Positions 1 to 8,833 of a stretch of 64,000 nucleotides of DNA are shown one piece after another. Source of the DNA: Streptomyces hygroscopicus (GTDB lineage Bacteria; Actinomycetota; Actinomycetes; Streptomycetales; Streptomycetaceae). Position 1 is the stretch's first letter; the number at the start of each line of letters is the position of its first letter. Position numbers and translations under genes: made by a program. The notes below the pieces were generated by a model. That model ran no database searches. It was given only the letters and a program-made list of their open reading frames with translations, and was not told the DNA's origin. The stretch spans positions 1,116,001 through 1,180,000 of the forward strand of contig CP018627.1 in NCBI GenBank assembly GCA_002021875.1. The letters are read 5' to 3'.

Positions 1-415
1 GCTCGTCCGAGGCCCAGCGGTCCATCGCGTGGCGGCGGGCGGCCGAGTCCACCGGCACCGCCTCACCGGCGCGGAGCGGCAGCCAGCCGTGCCGTCGCCG
101 GGTGATCTGTCCCGCGGACTCCAGGGCGTCCAGATAGGCCGGGGACAGACCGCGGCCTCTGCGCCACAGCCAATCGCCCACCGGTTCGTACGGCGGCCGG
201 CCGACGAACGAGGACGCGGCATCGTCCAGCAGGCGATCCCCGGTCGGCGGGCACAGGCCCGGCACGATGCGGTCGTCCTCGATCCCGAGCGCTTCGGCGT
301 CGAGGAGGTCGATCAGCTCGGCTCCCGCGAGCGCGAGCGACAGATCGCCCCGCTCCAAGGGGCGCATGGGCGCCACGTCCAGGGTGACGATCAACAGGTC
401 CCGCGGTGTGGTCAT
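1..415 (-). CDS. GPP34 (GOLPH3-like) family protein, 3' part cut by window edge
   Basis: Reading from ATG 415 leftwards gives about 138 codons with no stop before the window edge, so the C-terminus is missing. The N-terminus (MTTPRDLLIVTLDVAPMRPL, then repeated LSLALAGAELIDLLDAE-type helices) matches the actinobacterial GPP34 family. That family is named after the eukaryotic phosphoinositide-binding Golgi protein GOLPH3; its bacterial role is unknown. A GGAG lies 6 nt before the ATG. There is no clear functional link to the LuxR regulator, which ends about 95 bp upstream on the same strand. Confidence 0.8.
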   Translation of the reverse strand, partial: MTTPRDLLIVTLDVAPMRPLERGDLSLALAGAELIDLLDAEALGIEDDRIVPGLCPPTGDRLLDDAASSFVGRPPYEPVGDWLWRRGRGLSPAYLDALESAGQITRRRHGWLPLRAGEAVPVDSAARRHAMDRWASDE

Positions 416-510
416 GAAACGCTCCGCTCGCCGTCCCTCAGCAACGATACGTCGCGAGCGCGGGGCTGTCCGCCGACGTGTCCTCCGGTGTCCGCCCTGT
501 CACCGGCCGC

Positions 511-1803
511 TCAGGAGCCGGTCGCCCCCCACATGTGGGCCAGCGCGGCGGCCTCGCCACGCGAGGTGACCCCCAGCTTCTCCAGGATGTTCGCCACGTG
601 GAACTTCACCGTCGACTCGCTGATGTGCAGCTCCTGGGCGATCTGCCGGTTGCGCCGTCCGCGGGCCAGCTGCTCCAGCACCTCCAGTTCGCGCGCCCCC
701 AGGACGTAGAGCGGATCCTTGCGGGCCGGCTGCGGCGGGCCCAGCGGCACGGTGGCCGTCACCATGGTGCCCCACTCGGGGACCGCGTCCACGTCCAGCC
801 GCCCGCCCAGCGCGGACAGCCGCTCCCCGACCCGGCGGGCGTCCAGGGCGGTCCGCCTCAGGACGCCGGGGCCGTCGTCGCGTACGGTGGCGCGCAGCTC
901 GCCGTCGCCGACCTTCCAGCCGACGTGGACGCGGCGCACCGGGCGCGGCGCGCCGTCCTGGCCCGGTCCCTGCTCGTCGAGCATGGCGTGCACCACGGCG
1001 TGCACCACCGCGCGGGCCGTATTGGCCACATCGGCGGGGAGCAGCCGGTCGGCGCCCTCCTCCGTGCCGGGCGGGCCCAGGTCGAGCCGTACGGCCAGGC
1101 CGCGCAGCACCGGGCGGAGTGTCTCGGCGAGCCGGGCGAAGGCGTCACCGGCCGACTCCTCCGCCAGCGCCTGATCCCGGTCGGTCCGGTCACGCAGCTC
1201 GACCAGGGCGGTGACGGCGAGGTCCACCGCGCGGGCCCGGGCGGTCGAGTCGTCCAGATCGCGTCGGCGCAACACGCCGAGCAGGGCGGACAGGGCGGCG
1301 CCGTGGGCGTCCACGAGCTCGGCGATGGCCGTGGCCCGGGCCGCGGCCGCGGCCCGCGACTGGGCCAGCGTCCCGGGGACCGCCTCCACCGACATCCGGT
1401 CGCGGTGCGCGGTCACCAGGTCCCACAGGGTACGGGCGGCCGCCACCGACTCGGCCGGGACGGGGGTCTCCTCGGTCAGGACGAGGACGAGCAGCGCGCC
1501 CCGCGCGGTGGCGTCGCTGTGCAGGGCCAGAACGGGCACCTCGGCCCCCGCCATCCGCGCCGGGCCCTGCCGGCTTCCCTCGGCGCGCGCCGCCGGGGAG
1601 AGGGCGGCCATCTCGACGGTGGTGATGGCGGATGCGGGGTCGCCGGGCGGGTGTCCATGGGTCTTGAACGGTGAATGCGGACAGTTGCCGGAGAGCTCGG
1701 CCAGCGCCCGGTGCGGAATCGTCTCGGAGAGGGCATCCGACAGGCGCGGCAGGATCTCGCCCAGGGGCGCCCGGATCACATCGACTGCGGCCGTGAGGTC
1801 CAT
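511..1803 (-). CDS. LuxR-type transcriptional regulator with kinase-like ATPase module
   Basis: 430 aa. The C-terminal ~65 residues are a clear LuxR/FixJ helix-turn-helix (LGARELEVLEQLARGRRNRQ, then IAQELHISESTVKFHVANIL). Before it lies a histidine-kinase-like ATPase fold (ATVRDDGPGV, later GERLSALGGRLDVD and a WGTMVTATVPL end). The N-terminal ~200 residues are alpha-helical and GAF-like, with no recognisable sensor motif. No phospho-acceptor His or receiver domain is evident, so it is probably a one-component regulator that uses the ATPase module for sensing. It is divergent from the oxidoreductase, with a 20-bp inverted repeat between the two starts. Confidence 0.85.
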   Translation of the reverse strand: MDLTAAVDVIRAPLGEILPRLSDALSETIPHRALAELSGNCPHSPFKTHGHPPGDPASAITTVEMAALSPAARAEGSRQGPARMAGAEVPVLALHSDATARGALLVLVLTEETPVPAESVAAARTLWDLVTAHRDRMSVEAVPGTLAQSRAAAAARATAIAELVDAHGAALSALLGVLRRRDLDDSTARARAVDLAVTALVELRDRTDRDQALAEESAGDAFARLAETLRPVLRGLAVRLDLGPPGTEEGADRLLPADVANTARAVVHAVVHAMLDEQGPGQDGAPRPVRRVHVGWKVGDGELRATVRDDGPGVLRRTALDARRVGERLSALGGRLDVDAVPEWGTMVTATVPLGPPQPARKDPLYVLGARELEVLEQLARGRRNRQIAQELHISESTVKFHVANILEKLGVTSRGEAAALAHMWGATGS

Positions 1804-1833
1804 GTCCGTCAGCGTAATGGGCCCTCTTCGCGG

Positions 1834-1883
1834 CCCCGGCCGTTCCTTCGGCCAGGCGGAACCGGCCGAAGGAACGGCCGGGG
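1834..1883. repeat. 20-bp perfect inverted repeat between divergent genes
   Basis: The left arm CCCCGGCCGTTCCTTCGGCC (1834-1853) is perfectly complementary to 1864-1883 across a 10-nt loop. It starts 31 bp from the regulator ATG and ends 75 bp before the oxidoreductase ATG, so it is not at a gene end. It could form an RNA hairpin in either 5' leader, or act as an operator for the LuxR-type protein. Confidence 0.85.
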
Positions 1884-1957
1884 AGGGGCATGTCCCGGCC
1901 GAGGATGGCGTTGTCGCTACAAACGCCCCCTTGACGGGGCTGACGGGAGTGAGAGAG

Positions 1958-2866
1958 ATGAAGGCGATCGTCTACGCGGAGTACGGCGGCCCCGAGGTGC
2001 TGCGGCTGAAGGAGACGGAGGAGCCCCATCCGGGTCCCGGGCAGGTGCGGCTGAAGGTCATGGCGGCCGGGGTGAACCCTATCGACTACAAGATCCGCCG
2101 TGGCTGGATGCCGCAGATGGGCCCGGCCTCCTTCCCCGCGATCCCGGGTTCGGAGGCGGCCGGGGTCGTCGACGAGATCGGTGAGGGGGTCACCGGTTGG
2201 TCGGTGGGCGACGAGGTGCTGGGCTGGACGGCCACCGGCGCCTACGCCCCGTACGCCCTGGCCACCGATGTCGCGCCCAAGCCCGCCGGGCTCGACTGGG
2301 AGACGGCCGCCGCACTGCCGGTGGCCACCGAGACCTCGGCACGCGTCCTCGACCTGCTGCGGCTCGCGGAGGGCGAGACGCTGCTGCTGCACGGCGCCGC
2401 CGGTGCGGTCGGCGGGGTCGGCGTCCAGCTCGCGGTGGCCCGGGGCGCCACCGTCATCGGCACCGCCTCCCCCGCCAACCACGACTATCTGCGCTCGCTC
2501 GGCGCGATCCCCGTGGCGTACGGCGAGGGCCTGGCCGAGCGGGTGCGCGCGGTGGCCCCGGGTGGTGTCGACGCCGTCTACGACGCGGCCGGCCAGGGCG
2601 CCCTGCCCGTCTCGATCGAGCTGCGGGGCGGCACGACCGACCGCATCGTCACCATCGCCGACCCCGCGGCCGCCGATCTCGGTGTCACGTTCTCCGGAGG
2701 CGGCGGCAACCGCCCTCTGGAGGCCATCGCCGACTACGCCCGGCTCGCCGCGGAGGGCAAGCTGCGGGTGCCCGTCGTGCGCAGCTTCCCGCTCGCGGAC
2801 GCCGCCGAGGCCCATGAGCAGAGCGAGACCGGCCACAGCCGAGGCAAGCTCGTCCTGCGGCCCTGA
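1958..2866 (+). CDS. NADP-dependent quinone-oxidoreductase-like enzyme (zinc-free MDR family)
   Basis: 302 aa from ATG 1958, preceded by a purine-rich GGGAGTGAGAGAG. It shows the typical medium-chain reductase order: GroES-like domain (PGPGQVRLKVMAAGVNPIDY), then a Rossmann nucleotide-binding loop (HGAAGAVGGVGVQLA) and a short C-terminal substrate lobe ending in GKLVLRP. No structural-zinc cysteine cluster is visible, which fits the QOR-type branch that reduces quinones or enones with NADPH. The open frame continues far upstream, but the conserved family N-terminus (MKAIVYAEYGGPEVL) fixes the start. It is probably controlled with the divergent LuxR-type gene. Confidence 0.92.
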   Translation: MKAIVYAEYGGPEVLRLKETEEPHPGPGQVRLKVMAAGVNPIDYKIRRGWMPQMGPASFPAIPGSEAAGVVDEIGEGVTGWSVGDEVLGWTATGAYAPYALATDVAPKPAGLDWETAAALPVATETSARVLDLLRLAEGETLLLHGAAGAVGGVGVQLAVARGATVIGTASPANHDYLRSLGAIPVAYGEGLAERVRAVAPGGVDAVYDAAGQGALPVSIELRGGTTDRIVTIADPAAADLGVTFSGGGGNRPLEAIADYARLAAEGKLRVPVVRSFPLADAAEAHEQSETGHSRGKLVLRP

Positions 2867-2882
2867 TGGGCGCTGCCCGGGT

Positions 2883-4349
2883 CTAGGGGGACGCGTTCAT
2901 CAGGTCGAGTGCGCTGTGCTGTCGCGCCGCGTCGGTTTTGTCCAGCGGTCCTGACCAGCGCAGTCCGTACTGGTCCAGGGCGTTGCGGTCGGCGGCGTAG
3001 GCGCGGTCCGCCTGCCGTTTCAGATAAGCCGTGAAGGGGTGGTCGGGCAGGGCCGCGTCCAGCTTGGCCAGCCCCCGCACATGGGCGCCCTTGAACGACG
3101 GGCCGTCGGCACCGCAGTCGCCGGTCTCACAGGGGTCCCTGAGGATGCCGTCGGCCGTGTTGAGCTGGGACGACGTGGTGGCGGCGGTGCCGATGCGGCG
3201 GGCCGTATCCAGCACGGCACCATCACCGGTGGCCTTGTGCAGCTCGGTGAGGCCGCCGAGCAGAACGCCCTGGTTGTAGGACCAGACCGGTTGGCCGTTG
3301 TTCTTGCAGGTGCCCAGGTCGATGCCGTCGTTGACCAGGTTCGAGGCGTTCACCATGCCGGTGCCCTGGAACCAGGACCACTCCGCCTTCGCCCGCTGGA
3401 GATAGGCGGTGTCGCCGGGGATCCGGTTGTGCAGGGCGGCGTTCAGCTGGAGGTAGAGGGAGTTGGCGATGGCGTTCTTGTAGGTCTTCGCGGTGCTCCA
3501 CCACACGCCGCCGCCACAGGTGGAGTCCCAGTAGGAGGCCATGTAGTCGGCGTCGGCGCGGGCGGTGGCGAGATAGCGGGAGTCCCCGGTGAGGTCGTAG
3601 GCCGCCACCCAGGCCAGGCCCCACCAGCCGGTGTCGTCGATGTAGTCGTTGCGGAACTGCCCGCCCTGCGCGCCGAGGTTGAGGTCATAGGTGCGGGCGA
3701 TGGCGTATTCATAGCTGTGCATGCCCGTGACGCGGATGTTGTCGATGACGGCCGTGAGGGCGTTGGCCGAGTTCCACCAGCCGGTGGTGGAGAACAGCCC
3801 GGTCCCGTAGGAGTAGGACGCCATCTGCGCGGTGGCGGCGGCCGTGCGGCGGTCCCATGCGTTCCAGGTCGTGCGGGCCCAGGGCGTACAGGCGATGTCG
3901 GGGCGGTCACCGGCCTTGCCGCAGGCCCGCAGCGCGCCGACGCCATGGGCGCCCCAGTCGTCCACGTTGTACATGAGGGTGCGCCAGCCCCGCTGTCCGG
4001 ACGGGATGGCGGTGCTGCCGAGGCGGCTGCCCGAGGACCAGCTCCGGCCGCCGTCGAACGAGCGGTCCAGCCATACCTCGTCGCCGGGGCTGCCGTTGTC
4101 GATGGAGGCCCAGCCCATCGCGTCGGCGTCGTCGAAGTGCAGGGCGATGGAGCGGGAGAAGAGGGTGGCGGTGACGGGGTTGCGGCTCTGCGGGGCGAGC
4201 GCCGGGTCACGGGCGTCGCAGTACTTGTTGCAGATGGTGGCGGACGGCGCCGCCTCGGCCGTGGCCGGGAGGAATTGCGTGGCCAGCAGGGCGAGTGCTC
4301 CGGTGGCGAGGGCGGCCAGGCGGGTGCGCAGCGGTCTGGTACGTCTCAT
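2883..4349 (-). CDS. Secreted glycoside hydrolase family 76 (endo-alpha-1,6-mannanase-like)
   Basis: 488 aa with a Sec signal peptide (about residues 1-33, AEA before AP). The paired-aspartate signature of GH76 is visible near residues 235-239 (DYIDD, followed by TGWWGLAW). This family cleaves alpha-1,6-mannan backbones, such as those of fungal mannoproteins, outside the cell. An N-terminal stretch of about 130 residues with several Cys (ICNKYC, LRACG, DIACT) precedes the alpha/alpha barrel. An AGGAGG lies just before ATG 4349. It follows the GH64 gene by 18 bp, so both are probably one fungal-wall-degrading operon. Confidence 0.9.
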   Translation of the reverse strand: MRRTRPLRTRLAALATGALALLATQFLPATAEAAPSATICNKYCDARDPALAPQSRNPVTATLFSRSIALHFDDADAMGWASIDNGSPGDEVWLDRSFDGGRSWSSGSRLGSTAIPSGQRGWRTLMYNVDDWGAHGVGALRACGKAGDRPDIACTPWARTTWNAWDRRTAAATAQMASYSYGTGLFSTTGWWNSANALTAVIDNIRVTGMHSYEYAIARTYDLNLGAQGGQFRNDYIDDTGWWGLAWVAAYDLTGDSRYLATARADADYMASYWDSTCGGGVWWSTAKTYKNAIANSLYLQLNAALHNRIPGDTAYLQRAKAEWSWFQGTGMVNASNLVNDGIDLGTCKNNGQPVWSYNQGVLLGGLTELHKATGDGAVLDTARRIGTAATTSSQLNTADGILRDPCETGDCGADGPSFKGAHVRGLAKLDAALPDHPFTAYLKRQADRAYAADRNALDQYGLRWSGPLDKTDAARQHSALDLMNASP

Positions 4350-4367
4350 GCCGTGCCTCCTGCCGGT

Positions 4368-5576
4368 CTAGTTGAAGGGGTCCAGGGTGATGGACGCCTG
4401 CTGCGGATTGCCGTCGTGGACGAGCGACTCGTGCTGGCCGACGTCGTCGAAGGCGAAGGCGTACGCCTTTCCGTCGGCCATCTGGGCGTGGATCGCACGG
4501 GCGTAGTGGTTGGTCACGGCGTCGGTGTAGAAGCCGGCGTCACTGGTGTCGGGCTGGTTGGCGTTGGTGAGCAGGGTCGTGCGGTTGTAGCCGGCGCACA
4601 GGGTCCGCGAAATCGGGCCGCGCACCTCGTCGTTGGGTGCGTCCAGGCGCTTGTAGCAGCCGAAGACGGAGTCGGAGTCCGGCTTCTGGAAACTGGTGAC
4701 CACGGCTCCGGCGCCGTTGGTGAAGTTCATGACGTCGCCGGAGACCCGCCCGAAGTACTTGGTGTTCGGCCGGTCCGCGAAGGGCGTGACCGTCAGGGTG
4801 GCGCTGGTGTACTTCTGCCACACCCGGTTGATGTAGTCGTCCATCGTGTTCGCGGGCAGGCCGCCCGCCTCGATGCCGTGCCCTGGCGCGAGGGCCCGCA
4901 GGAGGGTGCCGTCCGGGCGGGTCTGGATGAGGCCCGCCCAGCCGCCGGGCTGGGCTCGCAGTGCGTTGAAGACGCCGTTGTAGCCGCCGGGCCTGAGGTG
5001 GCCGGCGCTCTTCACACCGCCGTCGGCGCCCTGCACACCCACCGCGTACGGCGCGGAGAACATGTCGACCTGCGTGCTGTTGATGTACAGGCCGGAGTCG
5101 TCGAGGGTGAACTCGCTCCAGTTGAACAGGATGTTCCTGTTGGGATCGGAGGGGTTCTGCACGGCGGGCTGCACCAGGCCGCCGGTGGTGAGCCTGAAGT
5201 CCAGCTTCTGGCCGTAGGAGAAGTAGACCCGGCCGGAGAGCTTCGGGATGCGGATCGTCAGGGCCTGGCCGTTTGCCGGACCGGCGATCGACGCGTCGGG
5301 GGCCGGGGTCGGCGGGTTGCCGCCGGCGGGCCAGGGGTGGAAGGTGCCGGAGGCGTCGGCCCAGCCCTGCTGCCCGGTCGAGAGCAGGGTGCCGATCGTG
5401 TAGACGTAGATCTGGTCGCCGCGCCCGGAATTGTTGGTGAACTTCAGCGGGATCGTGCTCGGCACGGCCGTCCGGGCGGACGCCTCGGGGGCCAGCGCGG
5501 TCATGCCCAGGGCGAGCAGCAGGGCTGATGCCCAGCAGGGCAGGGTCCGGAATCGGGTGGAGACGCGTCTGGACAT
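4368..5576 (-). CDS. Secreted glycoside hydrolase family 64 beta-1,3-glucanase
   Basis: 402 aa with signal peptide (cleavage near EASA/RT, residue ~34). The mature protein begins with the TLP-superfamily strand IPLKFTNNSGRGDQIYVYTI and carries GH64-type blocks (SGRVYFSYGQKLDF, NILFNWSEFTLDDSGLYIN, QVDMFSAPYAVG). GH64 enzymes release laminaripentaose from beta-1,3-glucan. The start ATG 5576 has AGAGGTGA upstream. It is the first gene of the GH64-GH76 pair, and a dre-like DasR site lies about 100 bp before the start, which suggests control by amino-sugar availability. Confidence 0.9.
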   Translation of the reverse strand: MSRRVSTRFRTLPCWASALLLALGMTALAPEASARTAVPSTIPLKFTNNSGRGDQIYVYTIGTLLSTGQQGWADASGTFHPWPAGGNPPTPAPDASIAGPANGQALTIRIPKLSGRVYFSYGQKLDFRLTTGGLVQPAVQNPSDPNRNILFNWSEFTLDDSGLYINSTQVDMFSAPYAVGVQGADGGVKSAGHLRPGGYNGVFNALRAQPGGWAGLIQTRPDGTLLRALAPGHGIEAGGLPANTMDDYINRVWQKYTSATLTVTPFADRPNTKYFGRVSGDVMNFTNGAGAVVTSFQKPDSDSVFGCYKRLDAPNDEVRGPISRTLCAGYNRTTLLTNANQPDTSDAGFYTDAVTNHYARAIHAQMADGKAYAFAFDDVGQHESLVHDGNPQQASITLDPFN

Positions 5577-5673
5577 ACATCACCTCTCGCGCGGCGACAC
5601 GACCGCGTCAGCGGGGGGAATGGGGGGCTCATGGTGCTGAGGGGTGCGGGGTCATCATGGCAGTGAACATGAC

Positions 5674-5689
5674 ACTGGTCTAGACATAC
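5674..5689. promoter_or_regulatory. dre-like (DasR-type) operator half upstream of GH64-GH76
   Basis: ACTGGTCTAGAC (5674-5685) equals the first 12 bases of the DasR consensus ACTGGTCTAGACCAGT; the last four bases differ. In streptomycetes DasR (a GntR regulator sensing amino-sugar phosphates) controls chitin and wall-polymer degradation. The site is correctly placed for the minus-strand glycosidase operon. The imperfect right half lowers confidence. Confidence 0.5.
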
Positions 5690-5826
5690 TCATGTACATA
5701 CCGACATCAGGGTCAACATCACGACCGGCATCGGTGCACGAGCGCCCGTCGACTCGACCACACTGCACCAACCTGGATATTTAGGCGTAAAATCGGCATC
5801 GTCCGCACTAGGAGCGGAGGCATCAC

Positions 5827-6000
5827 ATGACCGAGCCGGCCCCCTCCCACACCGAACACAAACGGGAAGCCGACCACCCGGACGTGCCGTGGACGACCCC
5901 CTCACAGGCCGAGGGCGAGCGCGACGACGAGCGGGACACCGGCCACCCCGACGTACAGAGGACGACTCCCTCACAGGCCGAAGGGGAACGGTGGGATTAG
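5827..6000 (+). CDS. Small repeat-containing hypothetical protein (57 aa)
   Basis: A short ORF with GGAGCGGAGG upstream of ATG 5827. It encodes a hydrophilic, acidic 57-residue peptide containing a near-exact internal duplication: residues 17-32 HPDVPWTTPSQAEGER and 40-55 HPDVQRTTPSQAEGER. There are no cysteines, signal peptide or membrane segment, so it is probably cytoplasmic and disordered. It has no assigned function, and I recognise no domain. It sits between the divergent GH64 gene and a TetR gene 120 bp downstream. Confidence 0.6.
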   Translation: MTEPAPSHTEHKREADHPDVPWTTPSQAEGERDDERDTGHPDVQRTTPSQAEGERWD

Positions 6001-6119
6001 CCACCGCCCCTCTCGGCACCCGGGCCCGCCCGCCGGATATGTCCCACCGGCCGGTGGGCCCAGCCGTGCGGGCGGGCGGAGCGGTCCTGGGCGGCGACTA
6101 TCCTGACCGGGGAGGCGAG

Positions 6120-6770
6120 ATGGCACGCGCGACACAGACCGCCGGGACGAGCGGCACCGGCCGACCGGCACCACGCCACCACGGCAACCGGCACGGGCGC
6201 AGCGAACAGGCCCGGCTGTCGGTGCTGAACGCGGCCGACGACCTGCTGGCCGAGAAGGGCTTCGCGGGCGTCACGATGGAGGGGATCGCCACCCGGGCCG
6301 GGGTCGCCAAGCAGACGATCTACCGCTGGTGGAGCGCCAAGACCGACATCCTCATGGACGCCCTTCTCCAGGACGTGGCCGAGGACCTGCCCGTGCGCGA
6401 CCGCGGTGACCTCGCCCTGGACCTGCGCGGCTATCTGTGCGACCTGGCCGGGTTCCTCAGCGGGTCCGACTCCGGCGCCGTTTTCAAGGCCCTGGTCGCC
6501 CAGGCGCAGCACGATCCGGCGTTCGCCCGGGACTTCCGGGCCCGGTACCTCGACGGCCAGCGCCGCCGCGACCGCCTCCCGCTGGAACGCGCCATGGAGC
6601 GCGGGGAGTTGCCGCCCGGCCTGGACCTGACAGCCGAGACCGACCAGCTCATGGGCCCCGTCTACTACCGGGTACTGGTGACCGACGAACCCGTCGGCCA
6701 GGAATTCACCGACCGGCTCGTGGACGCCTTCCTCCACCGCCACGGACTGACACCACCGGCGAACGACTGA
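6120..6770 (+). CDS. TetR/AcrR family transcriptional regulator
   Basis: 216 aa from ATG 6120 with GGGGAGG about 6 nt upstream. The N-terminal helix-turn-helix is clear (LNAADDLLAEKGFAGVTMEG, then IATRAGVAKQTIYRWWSAKT). The C-terminal ligand domain resembles the TetR_C group with a PVYYRVLVTDEPVGQEF-type end. The open frame extends further upstream, but there it overlaps the small repeat gene and lacks family similarity. It is probably a repressor; its target is not evident, since neighbouring genes are convergent or unrelated. Confidence 0.88.
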   Translation: MARATQTAGTSGTGRPAPRHHGNRHGRSEQARLSVLNAADDLLAEKGFAGVTMEGIATRAGVAKQTIYRWWSAKTDILMDALLQDVAEDLPVRDRGDLALDLRGYLCDLAGFLSGSDSGAVFKALVAQAQHDPAFARDFRARYLDGQRRRDRLPLERAMERGELPPGLDLTAETDQLMGPVYYRVLVTDEPVGQEFTDRLVDAFLHRHGLTPPAND

Positions 6771-6779
6771 CCCCGCGAA

Positions 6780-6800
6780 AACGCCCGGCCGGACGGCGTT
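6780..6800. terminator. Short hairpin between convergent genes
   Basis: AACGCC (6780-6785) pairs with GGCGTT (6795-6800) around a 9-nt GC-rich loop, exactly where the TetR gene and the CitG-like gene converge. There is no U-tract. It is a possible bidirectional terminator. Confidence 0.35.
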
Positions 6801-7662
6801 ACCGTACGGGCGAGGCCATGACCGCCGATGCCGGGAGACCGTCCAGGAACAGGGCCCCCGCGAGCAGTGCGGCGCTTCCGCGCGGCGCGATGCCCAGCTC
6901 CCGCAGGTCCGCGTCCAGCACGGCCAGGGCGGTGGCTCCCTCGGGCGTTGCGGCGCCGCCCGCCTCGAGCACGGTATGCGCCCCCTCCTTGACCCGCCTG
7001 AGGCCCGGCGGACCCGCCCGGTACAGCGGACCGGTGTCCTGGAGGGTGCTCATCACGGTGAGCAGCGCGTCCAGGCGCGCCTGGTTCTCGGTGGCCCCCG
7101 CGGCACGCGCCCGGGACAGGGCGCCCAGGGCGCGGCGCACATGGGGAAAGGCGGCCCGTGCCTCACCGCGCACCCCCGGCGCGCCGTAGGTGGCCGAGAC
7201 ATGCGAGCCCGGTGAGGGCCGGCGCGGTGCGCCACGGTCGGGGTGGTCCGCGATCCGCTTGGCGGTGGCGGTCACCTCATCGGGCCCGGCGCCGGGTCGC
7301 AGCGCGGCGGCGGCCACCAGCAGGCCCATCACCCACAGCGCGCCATGGTGCAGGGGGCCGGTGGCCGCGCCGCCACCGGCCCGTGCCATCGTCCACTCGG
7401 CACAGCGGCCGATGGCGCCCAGTTCCTCGCGCAGCGCCCGGGACGGCTCCCCGGGACGGCGGGCGGCGGCGGCCATGGCCGCGAACCCGGGCGCCAGCGC
7501 CTTGGCCGACCAGCGCAGTGCGAGCAGATCCGCACCGGTGGCGCGGGCCTGCAGATCGCGGGTGTCGGCGAGGCCCGGTTTGGGCGTCAGCTCCGCCTGG
7601 GCGATCAGGGCGAGCACGGCGGCCCGCGCCAGTGCCTCATCCGTGGAGCGGGTCATGGGCAT
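6799..7662 (-). CDS. Triphosphoribosyl-dephospho-CoA synthase family protein (CitG/MdcB-like)
   Basis: 287 aa. It matches the CitG/MdcB family: AELTPKPGLADTRD near the N-terminus, GPLHHGALWVMGLLVAAAAL, a SHVSATYGAPGVRGEARAAF block, and a C-terminal GAHTVLEAGG. The known enzyme makes the precursor of the prosthetic group of citrate lyase or malonate decarboxylase from ATP and dephospho-CoA. No acyl-carrier subunit or decarboxylase gene lies in the window. It instead follows the PrpF-like and RraA-like genes on the same strand (109-bp gap), so it may serve a different substrate here. The exact start is uncertain (ATG 7662 or 7656). Confidence 0.8.
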   Translation of the reverse strand: MPMTRSTDEALARAAVLALIAQAELTPKPGLADTRDLQARATGADLLALRWSAKALAPGFAAMAAAARRPGEPSRALREELGAIGRCAEWTMARAGGGAATGPLHHGALWVMGLLVAAAALRPGAGPDEVTATAKRIADHPDRGAPRRPSPGSHVSATYGAPGVRGEARAAFPHVRRALGALSRARAAGATENQARLDALLTVMSTLQDTGPLYRAGPPGLRRVKEGAHTVLEAGGAATPEGATALAVLDADLRELGIAPRGSAALLAGALFLDGLPASAVMASPVR

Positions 7663-7771
7663 GCCCGGAGGCTAGACGGCGAACCTTTCAGAGAGATGGG
7701 ACGTTCCTGTGACCCCGCTGTGCGGCGTGCGCCGAAGAGGAGAGGTGGTGCGGGCGCCACGGGGCGCCGGA

Positions 7772-8833
7772 TCAGGCGGGGCGGGGAAAGACCGTGCCGT
7801 CGAAGATCTTCCGCGCGGTGCGCACAACCGCCGTACCCCGTGCCACGGGAGTGGCTCCGTTGTCCACGGCCGTGTCGATGTCCAGGAAGCCGGTGGGGTG
7901 TTCGATGCGCAGCCGCTCCCCCGTCGCCGGGAGCCGTGCCACGTCCTCGCCGACGTTTCCCTCGACGCACAGCCCGGCGGCGACACTGGCCGCTCCCAGG
8001 ACGCCGATCGCCGGGTGGCAGCGGACCGGGATGAAGGTGCGGGTCATCACGGTGCCACCGTGGGCGGGCGGGGCCAGCAGGCTGAGCTTGGGCACGGTCG
8101 TGGCACTGACATCGCCCAGGCCCATCAGCCGGCCCGCCGCCCGCCGGATCTCCTGGAGCCGGGCGGCGAGCGCCGCGTCCGCCTCCAGCTCCCCGGGGTC
8201 CTCATAGCCGGTGACGTTCAGGGCGGGCGCGGCGATCAGTACGGTCGGCATGCCGTTGTCCACGCAGGTCACCGGGGTGCCGCCGATGACGTCACGGGCG
8301 TGGCCGGTGGGCAGCAGCGGGCCGCTGCCCTGCTGGAAGCCGATCACCAGCGGGGCGGCGGATCCCGGTACCCCCGAGATCTCGGCCGAGCCGGTGTAGT
8401 CGACGCGCCCGTCCGGGGTGGGAACGGTCACGGTGGCGTGGTCACCGCTGTTGACCATCCTGATCCGCACCGGTGTCCGCCCGCCCCGGGCGGCGACCAG
8501 GCCACGTTCCACGGCGAAGGGGCCGACTCCGGCCAGGAGGTTGCCGCAGTTCTGCCGGTCGGAGACCTCGGCCCGGTCCACACCGATCTGCAGGAAGAGA
8601 TAGTCGACATCGGCGTCCGGATCCCGGGAGGCGGAGACGACGGCCACCTTGCTGGTGAGGGGGTGGGCTCCGCCGAGGCCGTCGATCTGCCGTGGATCGG
8701 GGCTGCCCATGATCCGCAGCAGCAGATCGTCACGGGAACCGGGGTCGGACGGCAGGTCCGCCGCGAGGAAATAGGCGCCCTTGGAGGTGCCGCCGCGCAT
8801 CAGCACGCAGCGCACCCCCTCCGGGCCACTCAT
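7772..8833 (-). CDS. PrpF-family isomerase, likely 4-oxalomesaconate tautomerase
   Basis: 353 aa. The N-terminus VRCVLMRGGTSKGAYF carries the Cys/Met-rich active-site strand of PrpF/DapF-fold isomerases. A second block, QNCGNLLAGVGPFAVERGLV, places the catalytic Cys. Later blocks (VNSGDHATV, VTCVDNGMPTVLI, CHPAIGVLGAASVA) follow family order. Next to an RraA-type aldolase this fits GalD, which converts keto to enol oxalomesaconate in gallate/protocatechuate meta-cleavage. 2-methylaconitate isomerisation is the alternative. The ATG (8833) overlaps the aldolase stop as ATGA, so the two are translationally coupled. Confidence 0.85.
   Translation of the reverse strand: MSGPEGVRCVLMRGGTSKGAYFLAADLPSDPGSRDDLLLRIMGSPDPRQIDGLGGAHPLTSKVAVVSASRDPDADVDYLFLQIGVDRAEVSDRQNCGNLLAGVGPFAVERGLVAARGGRTPVRIRMVNSGDHATVTVPTPDGRVDYTGSAEISGVPGSAAPLVIGFQQGSGPLLPTGHARDVIGGTPVTCVDNGMPTVLIAAPALNVTGYEDPGELEADAALAARLQEIRRAAGRLMGLGDVSATTVPKLSLLAPPAHGGTVMTRTFIPVRCHPAIGVLGAASVAAGLCVEGNVGEDVARLPATGERLRIEHPTGFLDIDTAVDNGATPVARGTAVVRTARKIFDGTVFPRPA

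Noticed and set aside
1211..1957. Long in-frame N-terminal extension of the oxidoreductase
   Set aside because: It overlaps the divergent LuxR-type gene, and the family N-terminus begins at ATG 1958 with a ribosome site.
3039..5528. 829-codon open frame on the plus strand across GH64 and GH76
   Set aside because: It is antisense to two clear secreted hydrolases, low in complexity and without any domain. Long antisense frames are expected at this GC content.
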